Positions 34,200-44,629 of a stretch of 64,000 nt of DNA are shown here, one piece after another. The DNA is from Sva-07 sp963793335. Lineage in GTDB: Bacteria > Actinomycetota > Acidimicrobiia > Acidimicrobiales > Ilumatobacteraceae. The position numbers and the translations under genes were made by a program. Numbering within the stretch: the first letter of the stretch is position 1; each line of letters begins with the position of its first letter. Location of the stretch: the NCBI GenBank assembly GCA_963793335.1, contig CAWBZS010000018.1:6934-70933 (forward strand), written 5' to 3'. The notes beneath the pieces were generated by a model that saw only the letters and a list, made by a program, of their open reading frames with translations, did no database searches and was not told the origin of the DNA.

Positions 34200-35429
34200 T
34201 CAGTCCTCGGGGCGGTCGGTGAGCGTGACGTCGAGGTCGATGCGCTCGCCGTCACGGATCACCGTGATCGTGGTCGCATCTCCGGGCCGAAGGTCGCGGA
34301 TCGCTGCGATCAGACCGGTGGCACCATCGGTTGCTGCACCGTCCACTGCCACCACGAGGTCACCGGCCTCCACGCCTGCGGCGGCGGCTGGGGTGTCGTC
34401 CTGCACCGAACTGATCACTGCGCCTTGGCCGCCGTCGCGACGATCGTCGAGTTCCACACCGAGGTAGCCCTCGGGCCGAGGGTCGCCACCAGCCTGCGCC
34501 CGCAAGACCTCGATCACCGGGAGCGCTTCCTTGGCGCTGATCGCGAACCCCACATTCGTCGCAGCCGACGTGGCCGTGCCGCGTGCGACTGCGGTATTGA
34601 TGCCGACCACTTCACCACGTGCGTTCACGAGCGGGCCGCCAGAGTTGCCGGAGGAGATCGCCGCATCGGTCTGGATCAACCCATCGAGGAACGCGCCCTC
34701 GGTCCCGATCGTGCGATCGACCGCCGACACGATGCCGAGCGTCACCGACGGGTCGCCGTCGAGGCCGAGTGCGAAGCCGATGGCCACGACCTCGTCGCCG
34801 ATGCGGACACTGCCCGGATCGGCGAACACTGCAGCGTCGAATCCGTCGCCGCTCATGCGCAACAACGCGAGATCGTTGCCCGGGTCAGCGGCGAGCAGGG
34901 TGGCCTCGCGGGGTTCGGTCTCACCCGCAAGACGAACGCGGATTTCGGTTGCCCCTTCGATGACGTGCGCGTTCGTCAGGATCTCGCCATCGCTGGACAC
35001 GATCACGCCGGTGCCGGTCGATTGGCCTTGCCCGAACTGGCTGTCGATGTCGGCGCTGATGGTCACCACCGACGCCGCCATGTGGTCGATCACCTTGGCG
35101 ACATCGAGACGTCCCTCGATGGGGTCGCTCGGTGCCGCCACGTTGATCGGTTCGTCGCTCGCGCTCTGCGGCGGCGAGTCGATCCAGTCCGACAGTTGGT
35201 TGCCGACGAGCGCACCGGTGAGGCCGGCCACCCATGCAACGGCGCCGACCGCCGCAACGAGCAACACCCCGCGTCGCTTCGGCCGAGCAGGTGCAGGCTG
35301 CGGTGACGCCGGCGACGTTCCGGCCGAGGCAAGCGGTGGCCCTCCGTAGGCCGGCGTTGCCTGCAGGGGCGGATGTGTCGGAGGCTCGACCGAGCCCACG
35401 CCGGGCGACGGAGGGGGCAGCGAAGACAT
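34200..35429 (-). CDS. HtrA/DegP-type trypsin-like serine protease with PDZ domain
   Basis: This 409-residue protein has a Pro/Ala-rich cytoplasmic N-terminus (about 1-50) and one transmembrane helix (VLLVAAVGAVAWVAGLTGALVG). The extracytoplasmic protease domain has triad residues in TNAHVIEGA (His), DLALLRM (Asp) and SSGNSGGPLV (Ser). A C-terminal PDZ domain (GYLGVELDDRR...GVEAGDLVVAVDG) completes the family layout. It should degrade or regulate misfolded exported proteins, like mycobacterial HtrA/PepD. It is divergent from the small gene at 35598. Confidence 0.9.
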   Translation of the reverse strand: MSSLPPPSPGVGSVEPPTHPPLQATPAYGGPPLASAGTSPASPQPAPARPKRRGVLLVAAVGAVAWVAGLTGALVGNQLSDWIDSPPQSASDEPINVAAPSDPIEGRLDVAKVIDHMAASVVTISADIDSQFGQGQSTGTGVIVSSDGEILTNAHVIEGATEIRVRLAGETEPREATLLAADPGNDLALLRMSGDGFDAAVFADPGSVRIGDEVVAIGFALGLDGDPSVTLGIVSAVDRTIGTEGAFLDGLIQTDAAISSGNSGGPLVNARGEVVGINTAVARGTATSAATNVGFAISAKEALPVIEVLRAQAGGDPRPEGYLGVELDDRRDGGQGAVISSVQDDTPAAAAGVEAGDLVVAVDGAATDGATGLIAAIRDLRPGDATTITVIRDGERIDLDVTLTDRPED

Positions 35430-35597
35430 GCACCCTTGTCTACCCCCGATCGGCGCCAGGTGCCCGACCCGGAGACCGGTTCAAACCGTGTTCACACCTG
35501 GCCAGGTCGCCCCTGGCCAGCTGCACCCAGCCGCCAGACATCGGGCGGCCCGATCGACGGATCCGAGCAACTTCGCAGGCCAAGGGATTCGGCAGAG

Positions 35598-36050
35598 ATG
35601 GCGACAGCCGAGGAGTTCGACCTGGCTGCTGCTTCGCTCGAGGCAGCCCACACCGAACTGGCCGTGTCGCTCGATCCGATCCGCCAGGCGTGGGCGCTGC
35701 AACCCGTGATCGGCGGCGGGATTCGCACCGACATCGAGGGAGCGGTGGCCACCGTACTGAAGCAACTGAACGCCGCCCTGCACGACATCGACGCCCAGGC
35801 CGACCGAACCGACTCGGACCGATCCACGTCGTTTGCGGCGATCATCACCAACGGCAGCTCCACGGGCACCCTCATCCAACACCGACACGGCGTGTTCCAG
35901 AAGGACCGCGCCCTCGACATCACTGGTGACACCCCCGACCGCTCCCCAACCGGCGCCTTCTTCCGCGCCACGCTCACCGAGCAATCGATTCGCGCTCGGG
36001 CCGCCGCCGTACTCGCGGCCGGCGACCCGACGCGCCAGCCGACTGGCTGA
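35598..36050 (+). CDS. Hypothetical protein, 150 residues
   Basis: I do not recognise a family. The first 75 residues are predicted helical (AEEFDLAAASLEAAHTELAV...IEGAVATVLKQLNAALHDID), which could form a helical hairpin. The rest has short strands and polar loops. No signal peptide or membrane helix is seen. The ATG at 35598 has only a weak GCAGAG upstream. It lies after the divergent htrA promoter region and ends before two strong hairpins facing rpsJ. Confidence 0.55.
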   Translation: MATAEEFDLAAASLEAAHTELAVSLDPIRQAWALQPVIGGGIRTDIEGAVATVLKQLNAALHDIDAQADRTDSDRSTSFAAIITNGSSTGTLIQHRHGVFQKDRALDITGDTPDRSPTGAFFRATLTEQSIRARAAAVLAAGDPTRQPTG

Positions 36051-36076
36051 GGTCATCCGGGCGGCGCAGACGCGCA

Positions 36077-36102
36077 ACGGGCGGACCCGAAGGCCCGCCC
36101 GT
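36077..36102. terminator. Bidirectional terminator hairpin between the 150-residue gene and rpsJ
   Basis: An 11-bp stem with one mismatch, closed by a CGAA tetraloop, spans 36077-36102 (left arm ACGGGCGGACC, right arm GGCCCGCCCGT). It lies between converging genes. Confidence 0.65.
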
Positions 36103-36121
36103 CAGTGCACGCTCTGTGTCA

Positions 36122-36160
36122 GTGCGGATCTGGTTGCGCCAAGCGCAACTGCATCCGCAC
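36122..36160. terminator. Long interrupted hairpin just downstream of rpsJ
   Basis: The outer stem GTGCGGAT/ATCCGCAC (8 bp) and inner stem GTTGCGC/GCGCAAC (7 bp) are joined by a 3x3 internal loop and closed by a 3-nt loop. It begins 14 bp after the rpsJ stop. With 36077-36102 it would end the rpsJ transcript before block B. No T tract is present. Confidence 0.6.
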
Positions 36161-36173
36161 AGACCGCCTGAGG

Positions 36174-36488
36174 TCAGGCGTTCTGAATCTTGATTTCGAT
36201 GTCGACGCCAGCGGGCAGCTCGATGCGCTGCAGGCTGTCGATGGTCTTGCCGTTCGGGTTCACGATGTCGATGAGGCGCTTGTGCACCCGCATCTCGAAG
36301 TGCTCCCGGCTGTCCTTGTCGACGTGCGGGCCACGGATGACCGTGTACCGGTGCTTGTCGGTGGGCAACGGGATCGGTCCGCGCACGGTGGCGTCGGTCC
36401 TGGTGACCGTCTCGACGATCTTCTTCGTCGACTGGTCGATGATCTCGTGGTCGAATGCCTTCAGGCGGATTCTGATGCTCTGTGCCAT
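36174..36488 (-). CDS. rpsJ: 30S ribosomal protein S10 / NusE
   Basis: This 104-residue protein works in the small-subunit head and with NusB in antitermination. It has IRIRLKAFDHEIIDQSTKKIVETVTRT and PLPTDKHRYTVIRGPHVDKDSREHFEMRVHKRLIDI. It follows tuf copy 1 by 33 bp, so it is read with fusA-tuf. It is separated from rplC by about 6.4 kb and by two terminator-like hairpins. Confidence 0.97.
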   Translation of the reverse strand: MAQSIRIRLKAFDHEIIDQSTKKIVETVTRTDATVRGPIPLPTDKHRYTVIRGPHVDKDSREHFEMRVHKRLIDIVNPNGKTIDSLQRIELPAGVDIEIKIQNA

Positions 36489-36521
36489 GTCAGTGTGCCG
36501 TTCTGTCTCTGATCGTCCGGG

Positions 36522-37706
36522 TCACTTGATGATCTTGGTGACGCGGCCGGCGCCAACGGTGCGGCCACCTTCACGGATGGCGAAGCGAAGCCCCTCGTCC
36601 ATGGCGATCGGCTTGCCGAGCTCCACGGTGATCTCGACGTTGTCGCCGGGCATCACCATCTCGGTGCCAGCCGGCAACTCGATCGTGCCGGTCACGTCGG
36701 TGGTCCGGAAGAAGAACTGCGGCCGATAGTTGTTGAAGAACGGCTTGTGACGGCCACCTTCGTCCTTGGCCAACACGTACACCTGGCCTTCGAAGTTGGT
36801 GTGCGGAGTGATCGAACCGGGCTTGCACAGCACCTGACCACGCTCGACGTCTTCCTTGCCGGTACCACGCAACAGCGCACCGATGTTGTCGCCGGCCTGA
36901 CCCTCGTCGAGCAACTTGCGGAACATCTCCACACCCGTACACGTCGTCTTCTGCGTGTCACGCAGACCAACGATCTCGATGTCGTCGCCGGTGTGGATGA
37001 TGCCCTGCTCGACCTTGCCCGTCACCACGGTGCCACGACCGGTGATCGTGAACACGTCCTCGATCGGCATCAGGAACGGCTTGTCGAGCTCGCGGACCGG
37101 ATCCGGGATGAAGCTGTCGGCAGCGGCCATCAGCTCCATGATCTTCTCCTGCCACGCCTCGTCACCCTCGAGCGCCTTGAGCGCCGACACCTGGATCACC
37201 GGGACGTCGTCGCCGGGGAACTCGTACTCGGTGAGGAGTTCGCGCACCTCGAGCTCGACGAGCTCGATCAGCTCTTCGTCGTCGACCATGTCGGCCTTGT
37301 TCAACGCGACCACGATCGACGGCACGCCGACCTGGCGGGCCAGCAGCACGTGCTCACGCGTCTGCGGCATCGGGCCATCGGTCGCCGCGACCACCAGGAT
37401 CGCACCGTCGACCTGGGCAGCGCCGGTGATCATGTTCTTGATGTAGTCGGCGTGACCCGGCATGTCGATGTGCGCGTAGTGACGGTTCTCGGTCTCGTAC
37501 TCGATGTGCGAGATCGAGATCGTGATGCCACGCGCCTTCTCCTCAGGCGCCTTGTCGATGCCATCGAAGTCGGTGAAGTCAGCCAACCCACGCTCCGACA
37601 ACGTCCTCGAGATCGCCGCGGTCAAGGTGGTCTTGCCGTGGTCGATGTGGCCCATCGTGCCAATGTTGACGTGCGTCTTGTTGCGCTCGAACTTCTTCTT
37701 GCTCAT
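36522..37706 (-). CDS. tuf: Elongation factor Tu, copy 1
   Basis: This 394-residue GTPase delivers aminoacyl-tRNA. The G-domain motifs are GHIDHGKTT, DMPGH and NKADM (NKxD; the usual Cys is Ala). Domains 2 and 3 are complete. It differs from copy 2 (62463-63647) mainly in residues 4-66 and at a few later sites (for example TEYEF/NEYEF, VLAKD/ILTKD, IIK/ILK). It is in the str-operon place after fusA. Confidence 0.97.
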   Translation of the reverse strand: MSKKKFERNKTHVNIGTMGHIDHGKTTLTAAISRTLSERGLADFTDFDGIDKAPEEKARGITISISHIEYETENRHYAHIDMPGHADYIKNMITGAAQVDGAILVVAATDGPMPQTREHVLLARQVGVPSIVVALNKADMVDDEELIELVELEVRELLTEYEFPGDDVPVIQVSALKALEGDEAWQEKIMELMAAADSFIPDPVRELDKPFLMPIEDVFTITGRGTVVTGKVEQGIIHTGDDIEIVGLRDTQKTTCTGVEMFRKLLDEGQAGDNIGALLRGTGKEDVERGQVLCKPGSITPHTNFEGQVYVLAKDEGGRHKPFFNNYRPQFFFRTTDVTGTIELPAGTEMVMPGDNVEITVELGKPIAMDEGLRFAIREGGRTVGAGRVTKIIK

Positions 37707-37796
37707 GATGCGTGCGACTCCAATGTCTCTTCTTCGTTGTCTCGGATGTGGGTTGTCAAAGATCTGATCTGTGTCCGGCGGGTGATTCAGCAGCGA

Positions 37797-39905
<2,109 letters not shown>

Positions 39906-40002
39906 TCCTACTACTTCCGTGTCAAGGGGCGACTGGGGGGTCGTTTACTGAACGTGATCGTGCGATTCGGTCTGCACACCGATGGTGCAGGCACAGCCAG
40001 CA

Positions 40003-40008
40003 AGTGTA
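40003..40008 (-). promoter_or_regulatory. Candidate -10 element (TACACT) upstream of fusA
   Basis: TACACT on the minus strand lies about 100 bp upstream of fusA, in the 176-bp gap before the lipoprotein gene. No good -35 lies 17 bp upstream (GTGGGG). The predicted leader contains a CTGCACC/GGTGTGCAG-type hairpin. A promoter is expected here because fusA-tuf-rpsJ is separated from rpsG. Confidence 0.35.
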
Positions 40009-40081
40009 CCGGCCGGCAGCCCGCCCCCACCTCGAAGTGACGTGTGTTTCAGCTCGGTTGGTCGACGCCGAATTCCTGCGC

Positions 40082-40636
40082 TCAGCAGTTGGCGACGACC
40101 TCGCCGTCAACTGTCTCGCCGCCCATCTCGCCGCCGGCAAGGAAACTCCCCGTACCCCGGATCGTGCTGCCGTCGAGGGTCAACTCGACCGGCGAGCCGA
40201 ACATGGAGTTCGCCTCCCACAGCGTCTCGAAGTCGGCGTCGTAGACCGAGATCGACGCCACACCCGTGATCGTTCCTTCGTCGCCGAACTGGGTGATGTC
40301 GAGGCTCGGATCATCGTAGGAGACCGCCGTGAACAGGATCTCGGACCCTGCCGACATCTGCGGTTCGAGCGAGCAGAGCACCGATGGGAACTCGATGGTC
40401 TCCCCGTTCGACAAGCTCAACGTCGCTCCGCCTCCGTCGCCTCCGCCGGCCGGCGGCGGTGCGACGGACTCGTCGACGACTTCGGTCGTCGTGTCGGACT
40501 CGTCGGCTGCCACGCTGGGCGTGGTCACATCGGCGCCGTCGGTCGCAGCCTCGTCGGTGGAATCACCATCGCTTCCACACGCAGCCACCGCGACGATGAG
40601 TGGCGAGAGGACCAGCAGCCGAGTGAGCGTGCGCAT
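40082..40636 (-). CDS. Predicted lipoprotein of unknown function
   Basis: This 184-residue protein has a lipoprotein signal: LTRLLVLSPLIVAVAAC, with lipobox VAAC and acylated Cys20. An acidic Thr/Asp/Glu/Val-rich linker (21-60) and a Gly/Pro stretch follow. The globular part (about 70-184) contains two cysteines (SVLC and the last residue C) that could form a disulfide. It resembles other actinobacterial surface lipoproteins, but no domain is recognised. It is divergent from the glutaminase gene. Confidence 0.75.
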   Translation of the reverse strand: MRTLTRLLVLSPLIVAVAACGSDGDSTDEAATDGADVTTPSVAADESDTTTEVVDESVAPPPAGGGDGGGATLSLSNGETIEFPSVLCSLEPQMSAGSEILFTAVSYDDPSLDITQFGDEGTITGVASISVYDADFETLWEANSMFGSPVELTLDGSTIRGTGSFLAGGEMGGETVDGEVVANC

Positions 40637-40826
40637 GTGTCCATGTTCGCACACTTCGCGAGGCCGCCCGACCGGCTGGCCGGTTGCGATGGCCCAGCAG
40701 GAGCGACGCCGAGGCCTCCTCGACCCTGCTCGTCTACGGTTCTGCCGTGGACTTCTCACTGCCCCGGGTGCAACCACCCGAGCACGCGCCGACGAGCTCG
40801 GCCTCAGCGCACGGCGTCGATCGACC

Positions 40827-42041
40827 GTGACCCCGGAGCCCGACGCAGACGATCGACCCGATCTGATCCGTGACGCGCTCAGTGCCGTCGTCGATCGCCA
40901 TCGCGCGGACGCCTCCGGGCAGGTCGCGACGTACATTCCGGAGCTGGCAACCGTCGACCCCGACGGTTTCGGCGCCTCACTGGTCAGTGTCCACGGTCGA
41001 GTGCACAGCGCCGGCGACTCCGACCGTCCCTTCACCATTCAGTCGGTGTCGAAGGCGTTCGTCTACGCACTCGCCGTCTCCGAGCTCGGACTCCACGAGG
41101 TGCACCGCCATGTCGGATTCGAGCCGAGCGGCGAACCGTTCAACGCGATCAGCCTCGAACCCGACACCGGCCGACCCGACAATCCGTTGATCAACGCCGG
41201 GGCGATCGTGACCTCGAGCCTGATCGACGGACCATCCCCCGAGGCACGATTCGAACACGTTCGCTCGTTCCTGTCGCTGTGCGCCGGCCGGGAGCTGGAC
41301 GTCGACCTCGATGTCTTCCAGTCCGAAGCCACCACCGGCGACCGCAACCGAGCACTCGCGTACCTCGCCCGATCGAGCGGGGTGCTGCGCCGGTCGGTCG
41401 ACGACGCCACGGAGGTGTACTTCCGACAGTGCTCGGTGCTCGTCACGACGCAGGATCTCGCCGTGATGGGCGCGACCTTGGCCAACGGTGGCATCAACCC
41501 GGTGACGAAACGGCGCGTGATGGACGAGCGTGCGGCCACACTCACGCTGGCCGTGATGGCGACGTGCGGAATGTACGACCACAGCGGCGAGTGGATGTCA
41601 CGCGTCGGCCTACCGGCGAAGAGCGGCGTGGGCGGAGGCATCGTCGCCGTCCAACCTGCGGAGTTCGGCATCGGGGTCTTCAGCCCGCGTCTCGACTCGT
41701 GGGGCAACAGCGTGCGCGGTTCGGCCCTACTCCAGACGTTGTCGGAGGAGTTCGACCTGCACCTGTTCGATCATCACGACGAACCTCGATCGCCCGTCGT
41801 CTCGTGGACGAAGGAGGGCGTTTCCACCATCGGCGTCCTGCGCGGCGAGATCGACTTGATCGCCGCAGAGACGGTGATCGACCTGTTGCTGTCGAGCGTC
41901 GCGGCCGGAACCCGCCGGATTCAGCTCGACGTCACCGGGGTGACCCGTGCGCGCCCGGCTGCGGGCCGGGCACTGCGGACGATCGCCGGCCACCTCGCCG
42001 ACCGCGGGGTCGAGGTCGTGTTCGACGGCGACATGCGCTGA
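40827..42041 (+). CDS. glsA: Glutaminase fused to a C-terminal STAS-like domain
   Basis: This is a 404-residue serine-dependent beta-lactamase-like glutaminase, converting L-glutamine to L-glutamate and ammonia. GQVATYIPELATVDP opens the domain. QSVSKAF carries the catalytic Ser-x-x-Lys. PLINAGAIV and GLPAKSGVGGGI are further family motifs. After about residue 310 comes a STAS/anti-anti-sigma-like segment (GEIDLIAAETVIDLLLSSVAAGTRRIQLDVTGVT). GTG 40827 is chosen; the frame is open upstream, and no start has a convincing Shine-Dalgarno. It converges on the CBS gene. Confidence 0.87.
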   Translation: MTPEPDADDRPDLIRDALSAVVDRHRADASGQVATYIPELATVDPDGFGASLVSVHGRVHSAGDSDRPFTIQSVSKAFVYALAVSELGLHEVHRHVGFEPSGEPFNAISLEPDTGRPDNPLINAGAIVTSSLIDGPSPEARFEHVRSFLSLCAGRELDVDLDVFQSEATTGDRNRALAYLARSSGVLRRSVDDATEVYFRQCSVLVTTQDLAVMGATLANGGINPVTKRRVMDERAATLTLAVMATCGMYDHSGEWMSRVGLPAKSGVGGGIVAVQPAEFGIGVFSPRLDSWGNSVRGSALLQTLSEEFDLHLFDHHDEPRSPVVSWTKEGVSTIGVLRGEIDLIAAETVIDLLLSSVAAGTRRIQLDVTGVTRARPAAGRALRTIAGHLADRGVEVVFDGDMR

Positions 42042-42059
42042 CCAGCGCGCGCCGGCCCG

Positions 42060-42494
42060 TCAACGAGCCTGGATGTAGTCGTGGAGTTGGTTGTTCTCGT
42101 GCTCGAGCTGCCCGACGCGCGCCTTGACCACGTCACCGATCGAGATGATCCCAGCGAGGTGTCCGGCGTCGTCGACGACCGGCACGTGACGGATCCGGCG
42201 ATCGGTCATCATCGCCATCATCTCGTCGATCGTGTCGTTGCCGTGGCAGGTCGTCACCGTGGTCGACATCGCCGACGCCACCGCGTGGCCGAGCGTGGAC
42301 GCGCCGTGGGCCGCCAGGGCTCGAACGACGTCACGTTCGGAGATGATTCCGTCGATCGTGCGGCCGTCGCGGCTCACCACCAGTGCGCCGACGCCATGGT
42401 CGCGCAGCGATGCGGTCGCATCGCCGAGTGTTGCGTCGGGCGCGATCGTTGCAACCGCTGTGCCCTTGACCTTGACCACGTTGTGGACATGCAT
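42060..42494 (-). CDS. Two-CBS-domain protein
   Basis: This is a 144-residue protein made of a CBS pair: ATIAPDATLGDATASLRDHGVGALVVS...DGIISERDVVRAL and STTVTTCHGNDTIDEMMAMMTDRRIRHVPVVDDAGHLAGIISIGDVVKAR. A short coiled end (QLEHENNQLHDYIQAR) follows. Such stand-alone proteins bind adenine nucleotides and act as sensors. ATG 42494 has GGAGGGG six bases upstream. It is divergent from the two-component operon, 137 bp away. Confidence 0.88.
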   Translation of the reverse strand: MHVHNVVKVKGTAVATIAPDATLGDATASLRDHGVGALVVSRDGRTIDGIISERDVVRALAAHGASTLGHAVASAMSTTVTTCHGNDTIDEMMAMMTDRRIRHVPVVDDAGHLAGIISIGDVVKARVGQLEHENNQLHDYIQAR

Positions 42495-42630
42495 CGAGTT
42501 CCCCTCCAACTGTCTGCGCCACGGCTTCCAACGCGCCGCGACATCAACCCCAAGCGCGACGTTAGTGCATTCGTGAAGCCACCGCCACCAAGCGACCGGC
42601 CGAGCCGACCGATCGCTCAGGAGGTTCACC

Positions 42631-42657
42631 ATGAGAGACTTCTCATGCCCTTCTCAT
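42631..42657. promoter_or_regulatory. Operator-like element, site 1
   Basis: ATGAGAGACTTCTCAT is followed by a second TTCTCAT. TCTCAT half-sites begin at 42641 and 42652, 11 bp apart in direct orientation, with an inverted ATGAGA at 42631. This is the spacing of OmpR/PhoB-type response-regulator sites. Sites 2 (45317) and 3 (46637) share the layout. A CACGAT sequence lies 48 bp after the site start, as at site 2. Confidence 0.55.
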
Positions 42658-43125
42658 CATCGGAGAGGGCACCACGACCACGATCGCCACAGGATGACCC
42701 GCCAACTTCTTCTGCGCACGCTCGTCGCAATCGCCGTGTTCGTTGCAGCGATCGTCGTCGGCGTAGCCCTCGTGCGGCTTGCGGTGGACGCGTTCCGATC
42801 CGAGCCGTCGATCGTCGAGCCGATCGACCTCACACCGACGCCACCCTTCGATGAACTCATCCCGATTCCGCCGAGCACGACAAGCAACGACCCGGTGCAG
42901 TCCGACCCGATGCAGTCGGACCCGGTGAGCTCCAACCCGTCGCCATCGCAGCCCACCCCGGACCCCCCGCCAGCGGCACCGACACTGCCACGACCACCGG
43001 CTCAGACGCTGCCCCCACCCGCACCGCTCCCACCGGCGCCCATCGACGACGACGACGACGACGAGGACGACGAGGACGACGAGGACGATGAGGACGACGA
43101 TGATGATGAGGACGACGATGACTGA
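42631..43125 (+). CDS. Pro-rich, Asp/Glu-tailed single-pass membrane protein of the two-component operon
   Basis: This 164-residue protein has a His/Arg-rich start, a single transmembrane helix (about residues 25-47, LRTLVAIAVFVAAIVVGVALV) and a Thr/Ser/Pro-rich extracytoplasmic region (about 55-135). It ends with 26 residues made only of Asp and Glu. ATG 42631 follows AGGAGG by six bases. ATG 42694 (MTRQ) is an alternative that leaves operator-like site 1 outside the gene. The acidic tail could bind divalent cations or basic peptides (inference). Its last codons overlap the histidine kinase start. Confidence 0.7.
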   Translation: MRDFSCPSHHRRGHHDHDRHRMTRQLLLRTLVAIAVFVAAIVVGVALVRLAVDAFRSEPSIVEPIDLTPTPPFDELIPIPPSTTSNDPVQSDPMQSDPVSSNPSPSQPTPDPPPAAPTLPRPPAQTLPPPAPLPPAPIDDDDDDEDDEDDEDDEDDDDDEDDDD

Positions 43126-44629
43126 CGTGGAGACGGCATCCAGCGACGGCACCTCGCAGCGCCCCCGCGTCGGCATCCGCGCTCGGGTGGTCATCGGCTA
43201 TGTCGCGCTGCTCGCCGCCTCGCTCGCGATCTCGGCAATGGTGACGCGCCAGATGCTCCACGCCCGCCTCGATCGCGAGATCGGTCGATCACTCACCCAG
43301 GAGATCGAGGAACTCCGACTCCTCGCCCAGGGCACCAACCCCGACACCGGAGACCCGTTCGGTGACGACGCCGAGGCAATCCTGGAGACATTCCTGTCAC
43401 GCAGCGTTCCCGCTGACAACGAAGCGTTCTACACGCTCCTCGATGGGGAGCCGTTCCTACGGAGCTTCGATGCCCCCGCCGAACTGTTCGAAGATGACGA
43501 ACTCGTCGCCGAGTGGGCGGCATCGTCGGACCCCCGTGAGGAGACCCAGACCACGACCGCGGGAGAAGTCCGATGGTTGGCAGTTCCGCTCTCGACGGGA
43601 ACCGACGTGCTCGGGACGTTCGTGGTCGCGCACTTCCCCAGCACCGAGCGCGAAACGATCTCGCAGAGCCTCCGGATCGTGCTGATCGCAGGAGGTGTGG
43701 TCCTTGTTGCGTCGGCAGCCCTCGCCTGGTCGTTGGCGGGACGCGTCCTGCGTCCCGTCCGCGAGCTCACCGCAACCGCTCATGAGATCTCCGACAGCGA
43801 CCTCTCGGCGCGGATCCCGGTTGGTGGAACCGACGAACTGGCCGAGCTCGGCCGGACGTTCAACGCCATGCTGGATCGTCTCGAGTCCGGGTTCGAGCAG
43901 CAGCGCAGGTTCCTCGACGACGTCGCGCACGAGCTCCGCACACCGATCACGATCGCGCAGGGCCATCTCGACTTGCTGGGCGACGATCCCGACGAACGCA
44001 GGGAGACCATGGCGATCGTCACCGACGAACTCGACCGAATGGGCCGCTACGTGAGTGACCTGCTGCTGCTGGCCAAGGCAGAGCGCACTGACTTCCTCCA
44101 CCCCGGCCCGGTCGACCTCGGCGAGTTCACCGCCAACATGCTCCGAACGCTCACCCCGCTCGCGGACCGCGACTGGCAACTGGATCAGTCGCCACCGGCC
44201 GGCGCGGTGGTCGTCGCCGACCAGCGCCGGCTGTCTCAGGCACTGCTCAACCTGGCATCGAACGCTGTCGACCACACCGAGTCCGGCGACACGATTGCGT
44301 TGGGCGCGGCGATCGACGACGGCACTCCCTCCTCGATCCGTTTGTGGATCCGCGACTCGGGATCCGGAATCGACTCCTCGGTCGCCGCCTCATTGTTCGA
44401 CCGTCACGCCCGCGGCGCCACCAGCCGAACCACACGACCCGAAGGACTGGGTATCGGCCTCTCGATCGTCGATGCCATCGCACGAGCGCACGGCGGCAAG
44501 GTCCGTGTCGAGAGCGCACCGGGTTCGGGCGCCCGCTTCGAGATCACGGTGCCGTTGCTCGACCCGCCGACCCTGTCCGACGTCCCACCGACGCCAGCTC
44601 CCCGCCTTCCGATCGAAGAGACCTCATGA
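43118..44629 (+). CDS. Sensor histidine kinase (HAMP, HisKA, HATPase_c)
   Basis: This 503-residue protein has transmembrane helix 1 near residues 18-40 and an extracytoplasmic sensor of about 130 residues. Transmembrane helix 2 follows (IVLIAGGVVLVASAALAWSL), then a HAMP linker. The dimerisation/phosphoacceptor helix has the H box FLDDVAHELRTP. The ATP-binding domain has N, G1 and G2 boxes (LNLASNAVDH, DSGSGI, GLGIGLSIV). ATG 43118 overlaps the upstream gene by 8 bp and its Shine-Dalgarno (GAGG) lies inside the acidic-tail coding region. The stop overlaps the regulator start as ATGA. Confidence 0.93.
   Translation: MTDVETASSDGTSQRPRVGIRARVVIGYVALLAASLAISAMVTRQMLHARLDREIGRSLTQEIEELRLLAQGTNPDTGDPFGDDAEAILETFLSRSVPADNEAFYTLLDGEPFLRSFDAPAELFEDDELVAEWAASSDPREETQTTTAGEVRWLAVPLSTGTDVLGTFVVAHFPSTERETISQSLRIVLIAGGVVLVASAALAWSLAGRVLRPVRELTATAHEISDSDLSARIPVGGTDELAELGRTFNAMLDRLESGFEQQRRFLDDVAHELRTPITIAQGHLDLLGDDPDERRETMAIVTDELDRMGRYVSDLLLLAKAERTDFLHPGPVDLGEFTANMLRTLTPLADRDWQLDQSPPAGAVVVADQRRLSQALLNLASNAVDHTESGDTIALGAAIDDGTPSSIRLWIRDSGSGIDSSVAASLFDRHARGATSRTTRPEGLGIGLSIVDAIARAHGGKVRVESAPGSGARFEITVPLLDPPTLSDVPPTPAPRLPIEETS

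Noticed and set aside
40747..40829. 27-codon frame ending at the glutaminase GTG, a possible leader peptide
   Set aside because: It has no Shine-Dalgarno, no regulatory codon run and no hairpin that would support attenuation.
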